NCBI RefSeq assembly: GCF_013822795.1
Contig: NZ_PNLB01000007.1
Location: 124,001-188,000, forward strand
From: Phenylobacterium sp.
Lineage (GTDB): Bacteria > Pseudomonadota > Alphaproteobacteria > Caulobacterales > Caulobacteraceae
Length of the DNA: 64,000 nucleotides
Direction of reading: 5' to 3'
Part shown: piece by piece, positions 41,189 through 51,386 of the stretch
Layout: each line of letters starts with the position of its first letter
Position numbering within the stretch: position 1 is the first letter of the stretch
Translations under genes and position numbers: made by a program
Notes under the pieces: model-generated
What the model saw: only the letters and a program-made list of their open reading frames with translations
Told to the model about the DNA's origin: nothing
The model's database searches: none

Positions 41189-42151
41189 TTAGGCCGCCGC
41201 GTCCTTGGCGAGCCGCGCCGCCTTGAGCCGGGCGAAGTCCTCGCCCGCATGGTGGGACGAACGGGTCAGCGGGCTGGCCGAGACCATCAGGAAGCCCTTG
41301 GCGCGGGCGATCTCTTCGTAGGCCTTGAACTCTTCAGGCGTCACGAAGCGGTCGATGGCGGCGTGCTTGCGGGTCGGCTGGAGGTATTGGCCGATGGTCA
41401 GGAAATCGACGCCGGCCGAACGCATGTCGTCCATGACCTGCATGACCTCTTCCTTGGCCTCGCCCAAGCCGACCATGAGGCCCGACTTGGTGAACTGGTT
41501 AGGGTCGCGTTCCTTCACTCGCTCCAGCAGGCGCAGCGAGTGGTAATAGCGCGCGCCCGGCCGGATCGAGAGATAAAGCCGCGGCACGGTCTCGAGGTTG
41601 TGGTTGAAGACGTCGGGCTTGGAGTCGATGACGATCTCGGCCGCGCTCGGCGCCTTGCGCAGGAAGTCCGGCGTCAGGATTTCGATGGTCGTGCCGGGCG
41701 CCGCGGCGCGGATCGCATGCACCACCGCGGCGAAGTGCGCGCCGCCGCCATCGGCCAGGTCGTCGCGATCGACCGAGGTGATGACCACATGCTTCAGACC
41801 CATCTTCCGCACGGCGTCGGCGACGCGCGCGGGCTCAGTCGGATCGAGCGGCAGCGGCTTGCCGGTGCTGACATTGCAGAAGGCGCAGGCGCGGGTGCAG
41901 ATTTCGCCCATGATCATCATGGTCGCGTGGCTCTGGCTCCAGCACTCGCCGATGTTCGGGCAAGCCGCCTCTTCACAGACCGTGGTGAGCCCATGCTCTT
42001 TCACGATCGAGCGCGTGGCGTTGTAGCCGGGCGAGCCCGGAGCGCGCACACGCAGCCATTCCGGCTTTCGCAGGATCGGCGTATCGGGGCGTGACTGCTT
42101 TTCGGGATGTCGGGGCCGTGGCCCCCCGATGGTGTCGATGACGGTCGCCAT
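41189..42151 (-). CDS. lipA: Lipoyl synthase
   Basis: The protein has 320 residues and is a radical SAM enzyme that inserts sulfur into octanoyl-protein. The auxiliary cluster cysteines lie in [13 protein letters not shown] (CX4CX5C) near residue 58, and the radical SAM cluster in [10 protein letters not shown] near residue 85. RSSHHAGE is conserved near the C-terminus. Lipoate made here is needed by the pyruvate dehydrogenase subunits encoded 4-10 kb away. It is probably co-transcribed with the downstream START gene. Confidence 0.97.
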   Translation of the reverse strand: MATVIDTIGGPRPRHPEKQSRPDTPILRKPEWLRVRAPGSPGYNATRSIVKEHGLTTVCEEAACPNIGECWSQSHATMMIMGEICTRACAFCNVSTGKPLPLDPTEPARVADAVRKMGLKHVVITSVDRDDLADGGGAHFAAVVHAIRAAAPGTTIEILTPDFLRKAPSAAEIVIDSKPDVFNHNLETVPRLYLSIRPGARYYHSLRLLERVKERDPNQFTKSGLMVGLGEAKEEVMQVMDDMRSAGVDFLTIGQYLQPTRKHAAIDRFVTPEEFKAYEEIARAKGFLMVSASPLTRSSHHAGEDFARLKAARLAKDAAA

Positions 42152-42228
42152 AAGGCCTAGATCGGCTTTCTAACCCTCCGGATCAAGGCGTGATTGAGCG
42201 GCCCGGCGACGCATGGTCAAACTCGGCC

Positions 42229-43239
42229 ATGGTTCGCGCGTGTCTGCTCGCCGCTCTGGTCCTTTCCCTTGCGGCCTGCGGGCGCGACGGCGGCCGCGAG
42301 CCCTTCGCCGAAAGCCGCACCCCAGCCTCGCTGGCGCCGCGGTTCTACCCGCCGGAAGGCTGGGCCTGGGGCTATATCGGCGTTGGCGACCAGCCGCTGC
42401 AGCGATACGGCGTCGCCAGCACCAAGCGAGTTCCGGTCGCCACTGTGGTGATCGTGCCCGGCTACGGCGAAACCGCAGAGCTTTGGTTCGAGACCGCGTC
42501 GGACCTGATCGGGCGCGGCTACACGGTCTGGATCCTCGACCGCGCCGGCCAGGGCGGATCAGGCCGCTACGCCCTGCCCCGCGACCTCGGCTTCACCCCC
42601 TCGTTCGATCCGGAGGTCGCAGCCCTGCGCGAATTGGTGCGGGTGGTTGTCCGCCCGACGCCTACAGCGCCGCTCGTTCTGCTGACCCAGGCCGACGGCG
42701 CGGTGGTCGCGCTCAGCGCGGTCCGCTCGGGCCTGAAGGTCGACGGCGTCGTCGCCAGTGCGCCGCAGATGGCCGCCGCTCCGGAGAAGGCCCTGCTCGG
42801 ACCGGTGAAGCGCGCCTCCGCGCCGCCCCCCGGCTGGAAGCCCTGGAGCCGGGAGACCCCAGACGATCGGGCCGCGGGCCGCACGCACGACGCCTGGCGC
42901 GGACAGGTCGGTCACGCCTGGATGGCCGCCAATCCCGACCTGCGGCTGACCGGCCCCAGCCTCGGCTGGGCGAACGCCTTCGAGACCGCCAGCCGGGTGC
43001 TTGAGTCCGGCGCACAGCAGGTCAGGCCGCCAGTGCTGATGCTCAATCCCGAGGCGCGGGCCGCCGCCTTCTGCGGGCGACTGCCAGACTGCACGGTCAA
43101 CAGGTTGGCAGGCGCACGCAGCGCCCTGCACCTCGAAGCCGATCGTTGGCGGCGTCCCTGGCTCGATGCAGTCGGGGCGTTCATCGACGCCCGCCACGCC
43201 GCCCCTGCGACGATTTCAGCAGCCGCGGCAAGAGCTTAA
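42229..43239 (+). CDS. Alpha/beta hydrolase-fold lipoprotein, nucleophile serine not conserved
   Basis: The protein has 336 residues. The ATG at 42229 gives a lipoprotein signal with lipobox LAAC (Cys near residue 17), so it should be membrane-anchored. The fold is that of lysophospholipase-like hydrolases: VIVPGYGETAELWFETASDLIGRGYTV, then ILDRAGQGGSGR. The nucleophile elbow, normally GHSMGG after PLVLL, reads TQADGA, so the serine is replaced by alanine. A late ALHLEADRWR could hold the histidine. It may be a pseudoenzyme. It is divergent from lipA. Confidence 0.78.
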   Translation: MVRACLLAALVLSLAACGRDGGREPFAESRTPASLAPRFYPPEGWAWGYIGVGDQPLQRYGVASTKRVPVATVVIVPGYGETAELWFETASDLIGRGYTVWILDRAGQGGSGRYALPRDLGFTPSFDPEVAALRELVRVVVRPTPTAPLVLLTQADGAVVALSAVRSGLKVDGVVASAPQMAAAPEKALLGPVKRASAPPPGWKPWSRETPDDRAAGRTHDAWRGQVGHAWMAANPDLRLTGPSLGWANAFETASRVLESGAQQVRPPVLMLNPEARAAAFCGRLPDCTVNRLAGARSALHLEADRWRRPWLDAVGAFIDARHAAPATISAAAARA

Positions 43240-43365
43240 GCGCCTGACCACACTTGACGCGCAAGTCGAAGCTCACGACCTGTTACACATCTTTTCAACC
43301 TCGGGCGTCAGCTATAGGCTCGCGCCCAACAATAATCGGCGAGACGTTCGGGGAGGTTTTCGCCT

Positions 43366-44919
43366 TTGTCGCGTTCTTTTGATCCGCGTTCGTGCGAGCG
43401 CTCTCTTTTCGATGCGCTGGTCGACGCGCGCGCCACCTACGGCGCTAAGAAGCCGATCCTGGAAGACCAGGAGCGCAAGCCGCTCACCTATACCGATCTG
43501 ATCCGCGCCTCCTTCGCGCTGGGCCGGAAGATCGCGGCCATGACGACCGAAGGCGAGCGGGTCGGCGTCATGCTGCCGGCCAGCGCCGGGGCCGTGGTCA
43601 CCTTCTTCGCGCTGCATGCGTTCGGCCGCACGCCGGCGATGCTCAATTTCACCGCCGGCATCCGCAACCTGAAGGCCGCCTGCGAGCTGGCCGGGGTCAA
43701 GCGCGTGCTCACGTCGCACCGCTTCATCGAGCAGGGCAAGCTGCACGACCTGATCGACGCGCTCGAGCCGATCGCGACGGTCACCTATCTTGAGGACGTG
43801 CGCGAGACGGTCGGCTTGTCGGACAAGCTGTTCGCCGCCGCCGCCGGGGCCTTCCCCAAGCGGTTCCGCGCGGCGACCAAGCCATCCGATCCAGGCGTGA
43901 TCCTGTTTACGTCCGGCAGCTTCGGCGCGCCGCGCGGCGTGATCCTCAGCCAGGCGAACCTGATCGCCAATGTGGAGCAGGTCGCGGCGCACATTCCCCT
44001 CGATCCGTCTTGGGTGATGTTCAACCCGCTGCCGACCTTCCATTGCTTCGGCCTCACCGGCGGGGTGCTGCTGCCGTTGATGAAGGGCATGAAGGCGTTC
44101 GAGTACCCCTCGCCGCTGCACGTCAAACAGATCCCGCCGCTGATCAAGGACACCGGTGCCTCGATCCTGTTCGCCACCGACACCTTCCTCAACCAGTACG
44201 CCCGCGCCGCAGAGCGCGACGAACTGTCGGGTCTGAAGTTCATCGTCTGCGGCGCCGAGAAGGTGCGTGACGAGACCCACAATCTGATCCGCGATCGCTT
44301 TGGCGACATCCCGGTGCTGGAAGGCTATGGCGCGACCGAGGCCTCGCCCGTGATCGCTGTGAACAAGCCCACCGACAACCGCCGCGGCACCGTCGGCGGG
44401 CTGCTGCCGGGCATCGAGACCAAGCTTGAAAAGGTCGAGGGCATTCCCGGCGGCGGGCGGCTGTTTGTACGCGGCCCGAACATCATGTCCGGCTACCTGA
44501 CCGAGAACGGGCTCGAGCCGCCGCCAGGCGGTTGGCACGACACCGGCGACGTCGTCGACATCACCTCCGACAACTGGATCAAGATCCTCGGGCGAGTGAA
44601 ACGCTTCGCCAAGGTCGGCGGCGAAATGGTCTCGCTGACCGCCGCCGAAGACATCGCCACCGCCGTCTGGCCTGACAGCCGCCATGCGGTGATCGCCATG
44701 CCCGACCCGAAGAAGGGCGAACGACTGGTGTTGGTCACCGACCGACGAGACGCCGACTCCAGCCCGCTTGTCGCCCACGCCCAGGCGATCGGTGCGCCGG
44801 AACTGGCCGTGCCGCGCAAGATCATCCGGGTCACCGAGATCCCTGTGCTGGGCACCGGCAAGACCGACTACGTGGCGATCACGCGGATGGCGGAGGCCGA
44901 CGGGCGCCGCGCCGCCTGA
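43366..44919 (+). CDS. AMP-dependent acyl-CoA/acyl-ACP synthetase-like protein
   Basis: This 517-residue ANL-superfamily enzyme starts at TTG 43366 with GGGGAGG eight bases upstream. The phosphate-binding loop is FTSGSFGAPRGVILSQANL near residue 180, the A5 motif EGYGATEASPVIAVNKP near 325, the A7 region WHDTGDVVDITSDNW near 386, and the catalytic lysine in LGTGKTDY near 500. It activates a carboxylic acid as adenylate; it resembles the synthetase half of Aas (acyl-glycerophosphoethanolamine acyltransferase) without the acyltransferase part. The natural substrate is probably a fatty acid but is not determined. Confidence 0.88.
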   Translation: MSRSFDPRSCERSLFDALVDARATYGAKKPILEDQERKPLTYTDLIRASFALGRKIAAMTTEGERVGVMLPASAGAVVTFFALHAFGRTPAMLNFTAGIRNLKAACELAGVKRVLTSHRFIEQGKLHDLIDALEPIATVTYLEDVRETVGLSDKLFAAAAGAFPKRFRAATKPSDPGVILFTSGSFGAPRGVILSQANLIANVEQVAAHIPLDPSWVMFNPLPTFHCFGLTGGVLLPLMKGMKAFEYPSPLHVKQIPPLIKDTGASILFATDTFLNQYARAAERDELSGLKFIVCGAEKVRDETHNLIRDRFGDIPVLEGYGATEASPVIAVNKPTDNRRGTVGGLLPGIETKLEKVEGIPGGGRLFVRGPNIMSGYLTENGLEPPPGGWHDTGDVVDITSDNWIKILGRVKRFAKVGGEMVSLTAAEDIATAVWPDSRHAVIAMPDPKKGERLVLVTDRRDADSSPLVAHAQAIGAPELAVPRKIIRVTEIPVLGTGKTDYVAITRMAEADGRRAA

Positions 44920-44965
44920 TCCCGACTGCATCGCGCCGCTCCGGCGCCGATTGGGAGGGACTGCT

Positions 44966-45370
44966 ATGCCGAACCTCGAGGCCTGGGCGCCGCGGGTGCT
45001 GAGCCTGCTGCGCATCATCGCCGCCCTGCTCTTCATGGAGCACGGCCTGATGAAGCTGTTCCACTTCCCGGCGCCGCAGCCCGGCGCGCCCGATCCGTTG
45101 CCGATGATGCTTCTCGCCGCCGCCTGGATCGAGGTGATCGGCGGCGGTTTGCTGGCGCTGGGCCTGTTCACGCGGCTGGCGGCGTTCGTCTGTTCGGGAC
45201 AGATGGCGGCGGCCTACTTCATCGCCCACGGCTCGCAGGGCTTCTGGCCGGCGCTCAACGGCGGCGAGCCGGCGATCCTGTTCTGCTTCGTGTTCTTCTA
45301 TCTGGTCTTCGCGGGCGGCGGCGCCTGGAGCCTCGACGCCATGCGGCGCGGACGCCGCCGACGCCTGTAG
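44966..45370 (+). CDS. DoxX family membrane protein
   Basis: The protein has 134 residues and four predicted helices. The DoxX pattern is LSLLRIIAALLFMEHGLMKLF in helix 1, AAAWIEVIGGGLLALGLFTRLAAFV in the middle, and GEPAILFCFVFFYLVFAGGGAWSLD near the end. GGGAGGGA precedes the ATG. It follows the acyl-CoA synthetase-like gene by 46 bp. DoxX proteins are small quinone- or redox-linked membrane proteins of uncertain function. A basic tail RRGRRRRL lies in the cytoplasm. Confidence 0.88.
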   Translation: MPNLEAWAPRVLSLLRIIAALLFMEHGLMKLFHFPAPQPGAPDPLPMMLLAAAWIEVIGGGLLALGLFTRLAAFVCSGQMAAAYFIAHGSQGFWPALNGGEPAILFCFVFFYLVFAGGGAWSLDAMRRGRRRRL

Positions 45371-45373
45371 TCA

Positions 45374-45397
45374 GAGGGCGCCTGGAAAGGCGCCCTC
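45374..45397. terminator. Bidirectional hairpin between doxX-like and lpdA
   Basis: GAGGGCGCC and GGCGCCCTC form a perfect 9-bp stem around TGGAAA. It lies exactly in the 34-bp gap between two convergent genes and can serve both. No T run is present on either side. Confidence 0.6.
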
Positions 45398-45404
45398 GTC
45401 TCCA

Positions 45405-46805
45405 TCAGATGTGCAGGACGCGGCCGTAGGCGTCGAGCGCGGCCTCGTGCATCGCTTCGCTCATGGTCGGGTGCGGGAAGACGGTGGCGAACACCTCTTC
45501 CTCGGTCGCCTCCAGGGTGATGGCCAGGGTGAAGCCCTGGATCATCTCGGTGACTTCCGCGCCGATCATGTGCGCGCCGATCAAAGCGCCGGTCTTGGCG
45601 TCGAACACGGTCTTCACGAAGCCCTCGGTCTCGCCGGACGCGATGGCCTTGCCGTTCACCTTGAACGGGAAGCGGCCGACCTTGGCCTCGATCCCCTGCT
45701 CCTTGGCCTGCGCCTCGGTCAGGCCGACGGAGGCGATCTGCGGGGTCGAATAGGTGCAGCCGGGGATCGGCGAGCTGAGGTTGTTCGGCTTAAGGCCAGC
45801 GATGTGCTCGACGCAATGCACGCCCTCGTGGCTGGCCTTGTGCGCCAGCCAGGGCGGACCGGCGACGTCGCCGATGGCGTAGAGGCCCGGGACGCCGGTG
45901 CCGCCGTGGCCGTCGGTGACCACGTGGGTCTTCTCGACCTTCACGCCCAGGCCTTCGAGCCCAAGGTCCTCGACGTTGCCGACGATGCCGATGGCCACGA
46001 TGGCGATGTCGGCTTCCAGCGTCTCGGCCTTGCCGCCGACTTCCAGTTCGATCGACACGCCGGTCTTGGACTTGGCGAGTTTCTTGACGCTGGCGCCGAC
46101 CCGGAACTTCAGGCCGCGCTTTTCAAACGCTTTGTGAGCGGCCTTGGAGACTTCCTCGTCCTCGACCGGCAGGATGCGCGGCAGCGCCTCGATCACCGTC
46201 ACGTCAGAGCCCAGGGCACGATAGAAGCTGGCGAACTCAATGCCGATGGCGCCGGATCCGATGACGATCAGCGACTTCGGCGCCGCCTTCGGAACCATGG
46301 CCTCGCGATAGGTCCAGATGCGATCGCCATCCGGCTCCATGCCGACGGCGGGGACCGTGCGCGCCCGCGCGCCGGTCGCCAGGATCACGTGCTTGGCCTG
46401 AACGGTCCGCGAACCGCCAGCCTTCAGCGCCACGACCACCTTCGGCGCGCCCTGCCCCTTCTCGAGCTTGGCGACGCCTTCGATGACCTCGATCTTGTGC
46501 TTCTTCATCAGGAAGCCGACGCCGGAGTTCAGCTGGCCGGCGACCTTGCGCGAGCGCTCGACGATCTTGCTGAAGTCGAAGCTCGCCTTCTCGATCTTGA
46601 GGCCGTAGTCGGCCAGGTGGCCGAGGTTCTCGTAAGCCTCGCCCGACTTGAGGAGCGCCTTGGTCGGAATGCAGCCCCAGTTCAGGCACACCCCGCCCAG
46701 CGCCTCGCGCTCGACGATAGCGGTCTTGAAGCCCAGCTGGCTGGCGCGGATGGCGGTCACATAGCCGCCCGGGCCCGAGCCGATGACGATGACGTCGAAA
46801 TCCAT
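45405..46805 (-). CDS. lpdA: Dihydrolipoyl dehydrogenase (E3)
   Basis: The enzyme has 466 residues. It has the FAD motif IGSGPGGYVTAIRASQLG at residues 7-24, the redox disulfide in GGVCLNWGCIPTKALL near residue 45, the NAD motif IGSGAIGIEFASFY near 180, and GLYAIGDVAG near 310. The active-site His-Glu is in HPTMSEAMHEAALDAYGR at the C-terminus. It reoxidises dihydrolipoate in the pyruvate dehydrogenase complex. It is the last gene of the pdh cluster, 14 bp after pdhC. Confidence 0.97.
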   Translation of the reverse strand: MDFDVIVIGSGPGGYVTAIRASQLGFKTAIVEREALGGVCLNWGCIPTKALLKSGEAYENLGHLADYGLKIEKASFDFSKIVERSRKVAGQLNSGVGFLMKKHKIEVIEGVAKLEKGQGAPKVVVALKAGGSRTVQAKHVILATGARARTVPAVGMEPDGDRIWTYREAMVPKAAPKSLIVIGSGAIGIEFASFYRALGSDVTVIEALPRILPVEDEEVSKAAHKAFEKRGLKFRVGASVKKLAKSKTGVSIELEVGGKAETLEADIAIVAIGIVGNVEDLGLEGLGVKVEKTHVVTDGHGGTGVPGLYAIGDVAGPPWLAHKASHEGVHCVEHIAGLKPNNLSSPIPGCTYSTPQIASVGLTEAQAKEQGIEAKVGRFPFKVNGKAIASGETEGFVKTVFDAKTGALIGAHMIGAEVTEMIQGFTLAITLEATEEEVFATVFPHPTMSEAMHEAALDAYGRVLHI

Positions 46806-46819
46806 GACTTACTGCTTCC

Positions 46820-48109
46820 TCAGACGATCATCGTGATGGGGTCTTCGATCAGGGCCTTGAAGGCCTGTAGCCAGCGCGCGCCGGTCGCGCCGTCCACCAC
46901 GCGGTGATCGCAGGACAAGGTGACGGTCATCACCGTGGCGATCGCCAGTTGGCCGTTCTTGACCACCGGACGCGGCTCGCCGGCGCCGACCGACAGGATG
47001 CAGCCCTGCGGTTCGTTGATGATCGAGCCGAACGACTTGATGCCGAACATCCCAAGGTTCGACACCGAGAAGGTGCCGCCCTGGAACTCCTCGGGCTTCA
47101 GCTTGCGGGTGCGCGCGCGCTCGGCCAGGTCCTTGGCCTCGACCGCGATCTGGGCCAGGCCCTTGGTCTCGGCCTTGCGGATGATCGGGGTGATCAGGCC
47201 GCCCTCGATCGCCACGGCCATGGCGATGTCGGCGTTGTGGTGCATGGCGATGCCTTCGGGCGAATAGGACGCGTTCGCCTCCGGCACCTGCTTCAGCGCC
47301 ACGGCGGCGGCCTTGATCACCAGGTCGTTGACGCTGACCTTCACGCCCTGCTTCTCCAACATGGCGTTGATCTTGGCGCGGCTGGCCAACAGGCCGTCGA
47401 TCTCCAGGTCGATGGTCAGCGGGAAGTGTGGCACATCGCGGAAGCTGTCGGTCATCCGCCGCGCGACGGTCTTGCGCATGCCGTCCAGCGGGATGAGATC
47501 GTAGCTGCCGTCCGGGATGCCCATCTGGGCCAGGCTCAGCGCCTGACGCGGCGCAGACGCGGCCGCCGCAGCGCCAGCGGCCGGCTTGGCCGCTTGAGGC
47601 GTCGCGCCCTCGACGTCGCGCTTGATGATGCGTCCGTGCGGGCCCGAGCCCTGCACCTGGGCGAGATCCAGCCCCTTCTGCCCGGCGATCCGGCGCGCCA
47701 GCGGCGAGGCGAAGACCCGCTCGCCCGAGGTCCGGGCGGGCGCGGGGGCCGCTGCAACGGGCGCAGGAGCCGGCTTCGGCGCTTCGGTCTTCGCCGGTTC
47801 GGCCTTCGGAGCTTCCGCCTTCGCCCGTTCAGCCTTGGGCGCCGGAGCTGCAGCGCCGGCGTCGTCGCCGCTCAGCCGCGCGATTGGGGTGTTGACCTTC
47901 ACGCCCTCAGCGCCTTCCGGCACCAGGATGTCCTCGACCACGCCCTCATCGACCGCCTCGACCTCCATGGTCGCCTTGTCGGTCTCGATCTCGGCGATCA
48001 CGTCGCCGGACGAAACCTTGTCGCCCTTCTTCACGTGCCACTTGGCGAGCGTGCCCTCTTCCATGGTCGGAGAGAGCGCGGGCATCAGAACATCAATGGA
48101 CATCTTCAA
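46820..48109 (-). CDS. pdhC: Pyruvate dehydrogenase E2, dihydrolipoyl acetyltransferase
   Basis: The protein has 429 residues. One lipoyl domain (residues 1-80, lipoyl lysine in [16 protein letters not shown]) is followed by an Ala/Pro/Lys-rich linker, a peripheral subunit-binding domain ([29 protein letters not shown]) and the catalytic domain from about residue 200. The active-site HxxxDG appears as [15 protein letters not shown] near the C-terminus. It forms the core of the complex. The GFA-like gene ends 5 bp before it, separating it from pdhB. The second in-frame Met (MSIDV) is an alternative start. Confidence 0.96.
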   Translation of the reverse strand: MKMSIDVLMPALSPTMEEGTLAKWHVKKGDKVSSGDVIAEIETDKATMEVEAVDEGVVEDILVPEGAEGVKVNTPIARLSGDDAGAAAPAPKAERAKAEAPKAEPAKTEAPKPAPAPVAAAPAPARTSGERVFASPLARRIAGQKGLDLAQVQGSGPHGRIIKRDVEGATPQAAKPAAGAAAAASAPRQALSLAQMGIPDGSYDLIPLDGMRKTVARRMTDSFRDVPHFPLTIDLEIDGLLASRAKINAMLEKQGVKVSVNDLVIKAAAVALKQVPEANASYSPEGIAMHHNADIAMAVAIEGGLITPIIRKAETKGLAQIAVEAKDLAERARTRKLKPEEFQGGTFSVSNLGMFGIKSFGSIINEPQGCILSVGAGEPRPVVKNGQLAIATVMTVTLSCDHRVVDGATGARWLQAFKALIEDPITMIV

Positions 48110-48114
48110 GCTTC

Positions 48115-48549
48115 TCAGGCGCTGGGCGAGGCTTCGACAAGCACGGTAGGCGTCCAGCGCGCCTTTCGCCGGGCCAGCCTGTCCTCGTCAGTTTCGTCGT
48201 CATAGGCGACGGGTTCTCCAGAGCGGCCGGAGAACCCGTCGAGGGCGACGCCCGCCACGTTCAGCGTGGCGAGCATCGTGTTTTCGAGCTGGATGACCGA
48301 GGCGACGTAGACGCCGCACTCCTCGCAGAGCAGAGCCTCCACCATCCGCCGGCCGAACCGGTAGCGGTTGAGCGATCCGGGAGCCGCCTCGATGTTGAGC
48401 CGGCAGTCCGGGTCGCTGGTGGTCATGGCCCCGTGTCGCCGGCAAAAGCCGCATTGGCAGGACCGCAGCGGAAGCTCGCCGGCCGGCTTGCCGGTCTCGA
48501 GCTCCACCCGGATCGCGCCGCAGTGGCAGTGGCCGGCAAGCGTGGTCAT
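48115..48549 (-). CDS. GFA/CENP-V family zinc protein
   Basis: This 144-residue protein has the GFA zinc cysteines: [13 protein letters not shown] near the start, [16 protein letters not shown] near residue 32, and [12 protein letters not shown] near residue 75. The family was named for glutathione-dependent formaldehyde activation, but most members have no proven activity. Unusually it lies inside the pyruvate dehydrogenase cluster, 13 bp after pdhB and 5 bp before pdhC on the same strand, so it must share their transcript. Whether it serves the complex or merely sits there is unknown. Confidence 0.85.
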   Translation of the reverse strand: MTTLAGHCHCGAIRVELETGKPAGELPLRSCQCGFCRRHGAMTTSDPDCRLNIEAAPGSLNRYRFGRRMVEALLCEECGVYVASVIQLENTMLATLNVAGVALDGFSGRSGEPVAYDDETDEDRLARRKARWTPTVLVEASPSA

Positions 48550-48562
48550 GAGCGCCCGGTCA

Positions 48563-49930
48563 TCACTTGTAGGCGACCGCCTTGGCCGCCTTCACGATGT
48601 CCTCGACCGAGGGCAACGAGAGGGCCTCCAGGTTGGCCGCGTAGGGCAGCGGCACGTCCTTCTGGTGCACGCGGGCCGGCGGCGCGTCCAGATAGTCGAA
48701 CGCATGCTCCAGCACCCGCGCCACGACCTCGGCGCCGACGCCCATCGGGCCCCAGCCTTCTTCGGCCGTGACCAGGCGGTTGGTCTTCTTGACGCTCTCG
48801 ACGATGGTCTCGTGGTCGAGCGGACGCAGGGTGCGCAGGTCGATGACCTCCGCCTCGATGCCCTCGGCCGCCAGTTCCTCGGCCGCCTTCAGGGCCAGCC
48901 CGACCATCCGCGAGTGGGCGGTGATGGTCACGTCCTTGCCTTCGCGGCGGATCTTGGCCTTGCCGATCGGCACCACCCAGTCGACGTCCTCGGGAACGTC
49001 GAACTCCTGGCCGTACATCATCTCGTGCTCGAGGAAGACGACGGGGTTCGGATCGCGGATCGCCGCCTTCAGCAGGCCCTTGGCGTCGGCCGCATCGTAC
49101 GGCGCGACGACCTTCAGACCAGGGACCTGGGCGTACCAGGCCGAGTAGTCCTGGCTGTGCTGGGCGCCCACGCGGGCCGCAGCGCCGTTGGGACCGCGGA
49201 ACACCACCGAGCATTTGATCTGGCCGCCGGACATGTAGAGCGTCTTGGCGGCGGAGTTGATGATGTGGTCGATCGCCTGCATGGCGAAATTCCAGGTCAT
49301 GAACTCGACGATCGGCTTCAGCCCGGCCATGGCGGCGCCGACGCCGAGCCCGGCGAAGCCGTACTCGGTGATCGGGGTGTCGATGACGCGCTTGTCGCCG
49401 AACTCCTGCAGCAGGTCGCGGCTGACCTTGTAGGCGCCCTGGTACTGGGCGACTTCCTCGCCCATCAGGAACACCTTGTCGTCCTTGCGCATCTCCTCGG
49501 CCATCGCGTCGCGCAGCGCGTCGCGGATGGTGGTCTTCACCAGCTTTACGCCCTCGGGCAGCTCGGGATCACGCAGTTCGACCTTGGGAACCACCGGCGC
49601 CGTCGCCTCGCCTTCCGGCCGCGGCTCGGCAGCCGGGGGAGCGGCGGCCTCGGGTTCCTTGGCCGCTTGGGTCGGAGCCGCGGCAGGCGCGCCGTCGCCG
49701 GAGAGACGGGCGATCGGAGTGTTCACCTTCACGCCTTCGGAGCCTTCAGGAACAAGGATCTCCTCGACCGTGCCCTCGTCGACGGCCTCGACCTCCATGG
49801 TCGCCTTGTCGGTCTCAATCTCGGCGATCACGTCACCGGACCGGACCGCGTCGCCCTTCTTCACGTGCCACTTGGCGAGGGTGCCTTCCTCCATGGTCGG
49901 GGAAAGCGCAGGCATAAGGACGTCGGTCAC
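48563..49930 (-). CDS. pdhB: Pyruvate dehydrogenase E1 beta with N-terminal lipoyl domain
   Basis: The protein has 455 residues. Residues 1-80 are a lipoyl domain nearly identical in layout to that of pdhC (lipoyl lysine in [15 protein letters not shown]). A Pro/Ala linker to about 130 follows, then the E1 beta catalytic domain with [47 protein letters not shown] and [16 protein letters not shown]. The extra lipoyl domain on E1 beta is typical of alphaproteobacteria. It overlaps the pdhA stop by 4 bp. Confidence 0.96.
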   Translation of the reverse strand: MTDVLMPALSPTMEEGTLAKWHVKKGDAVRSGDVIAEIETDKATMEVEAVDEGTVEEILVPEGSEGVKVNTPIARLSGDGAPAAAPTQAAKEPEAAAPPAAEPRPEGEATAPVVPKVELRDPELPEGVKLVKTTIRDALRDAMAEEMRKDDKVFLMGEEVAQYQGAYKVSRDLLQEFGDKRVIDTPITEYGFAGLGVGAAMAGLKPIVEFMTWNFAMQAIDHIINSAAKTLYMSGGQIKCSVVFRGPNGAAARVGAQHSQDYSAWYAQVPGLKVVAPYDAADAKGLLKAAIRDPNPVVFLEHEMMYGQEFDVPEDVDWVVPIGKAKIRREGKDVTITAHSRMVGLALKAAEELAAEGIEAEVIDLRTLRPLDHETIVESVKKTNRLVTAEEGWGPMGVGAEVVARVLEHAFDYLDAPPARVHQKDVPLPYAANLEALSLPSVEDIVKAAKAVAYK

Positions 49931-50967
49931 TGAGCGGCCTCCAGATAGACGTCCGTATAGAGTTCGGAGGGTTCAGGCTCGGGCGAGGTCCGGGCGAACT
50001 CGGCGGAATCGGCGACGATCGCCTTCACTTCGGCGTCGATGGCCTTGAGCGCGGCTTCGTCGGCCCACCCGTTCTTCTCCAGCAGTTCCTGGACATGGTC
50101 GATCGGGTCGCGGGTCTTGCGCACCTCGTCGACTTCGTCGCGGGTCCGGTACTTGGCCGGGTCGCTCATCGAGTGGCCGCGATAGCGATAGGTCTTCATC
50201 TCGAGGATGTAGGGCCCCTCGCCGGAACGCGCGTGGTCGGCGGCCTTCTGGGCGGCCGCCTTCACGGCCAACACGTCCATGCCGTCGACCTCTTCGCCCG
50301 GGATCCGGAACGACGAGCCGCGCTTGTGGAGATGGGTCTCGGACGACGAGCGTTCGATCGAGGTGCCCATGGCGTACTGGTTGTTCTCGATCACGTAGAC
50401 GACCGGCAGGTTCCACAGCCGAGCCATGTTGAAGCTCTCGTAGACCTGGCCCTGGTTGGCCGCGCCGTCGCCGAAGTAGGTGAACGAAACCTTCTTGTTG
50501 TCGCGGTAGTGGTTGGCCAGCGCCAGGCCGGTGCCGAGCGCGACCTGCGCGCCGACGATCCCGTGCCCGCCGTAGAAGTCGGCTTCGGTCGAGAACATGT
50601 GCATCGACCCGCCCTTGCCCTTCGACGAGCCGCCGACGCGGCCGGTCAGCTCGGCCATGACCTCGCGCGGATCCATGCCGCAGGCGAGCATGTGGCCATG
50701 GTCGCGATAGCCGGTGATGACTTGGTCGCCAGGCTCCTTGATCGCCTGCACGCCGACCGCGATCGCTTCCTGGCCGATGTAGAGGTGGCAGAAGCCGCCG
50801 ATCAGGCCCATGCCGTAGAGCTGGCCGGCTCGCTCCTCGAAGCGGCGGATCAGCAACATGTCGCGATAGTACTTGAGCAGCTCGTCCTTGGTCACGCCGC
50901 CTACGGCGCCGCCGTCGGAGTCATTGCTCTTGCGCTTAGCTGCGGAGCTGGTTTGCCCACGCGCCAT
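49927..50967 (-). CDS. pdhA: Pyruvate dehydrogenase E1 alpha
   Basis: The protein has 346 residues. The start at 50967 ([13 protein letters not shown]) has GGGAGAG upstream and is preferred over the longer frame to 51009. The thiamine diphosphate motif is [31 protein letters not shown] near residue 180, and the phosphorylation-loop region is [20 protein letters not shown] near 275. It decarboxylates pyruvate with PdhB. It is first of the cluster pdhA-pdhB-GFA-pdhC-lpdA. Confidence 0.96.
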   Translation of the reverse strand: MARGQTSSAAKRKSNDSDGGAVGGVTKDELLKYYRDMLLIRRFEERAGQLYGMGLIGGFCHLYIGQEAIAVGVQAIKEPGDQVITGYRDHGHMLACGMDPREVMAELTGRVGGSSKGKGGSMHMFSTEADFYGGHGIVGAQVALGTGLALANHYRDNKKVSFTYFGDGAANQGQVYESFNMARLWNLPVVYVIENNQYAMGTSIERSSSETHLHKRGSSFRIPGEEVDGMDVLAVKAAAQKAADHARSGEGPYILEMKTYRYRGHSMSDPAKYRTRDEVDEVRKTRDPIDHVQELLEKNGWADEAALKAIDAEVKAIVADSAEFARTSPEPEPSELYTDVYLEAAQ

Positions 50968-51043
50968 CTGTCTCTCCCGTAGGAATGATTTTGCGCGGTT
51001 AAATTCCACGCTTTCGGGTCGTTAATGAACGAACGAATCCGCC

Positions 51044-51340
51044 CTAGGGCTTCACGCGGACCACATAGTCGTTCGGATGCCCGAAACCTAGCAGGGAACG
51101 GGCACGTTCTTCCAGTAGGTCGGCAGATAGGCTGGAATCGCGCAGAAGCTTAGCGCGGGCCTCCAGATCCTGGCGCTGGGCGCGCAGGTCGGCGAGTTCC
51201 TGGGACTTGGCCGCGAGGGCCGCATCCCGTTGCGTGGATGACAAAAGGCCACGCTCGCCGGTGAAGGCATGGAACCCGAAATAGAAGATCAGGAGCACGA
51301 GCGCCGCGGTCGGCAGATATGGACGGAAGCGCGCGAACAC
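51044..51340 (-). CDS. Septum formation initiator, FtsB/DivIC-like
   Basis: This 98-residue protein has one membrane helix at about residues 9-27 (LPTAALVLLIFYFGFHAF). A periplasmic coiled coil at about 38-72 (QELADLRAQRQDLEARAKLL) follows, and then the family end ERARSLLGFGHPNDYVVRV. FtsB proteins join FtsL and FtsQ in the divisome. In alphaproteobacteria the gene commonly lies between eno and pdhA, as here. A CtrA-like site stands about 47 bp upstream of the start. Confidence 0.9.
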   Translation of the reverse strand: MFARFRPYLPTAALVLLIFYFGFHAFTGERGLLSSTQRDAALAAKSQELADLRAQRQDLEARAKLLRDSSLSADLLEERARSLLGFGHPNDYVVRVKP

Positions 51341-51386
51341 GGTCGAATCTAAGACTCCTGATCAGCGACATCTCACGCAAACGTGC

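Noticed and set aside
42190..42228. GTG start 39 bp upstream for the lipoprotein hydrolase
   Set aside because: It would place 13 polar residues before the signal sequence and spoil the lipobox position; ATG 42229 fits better.
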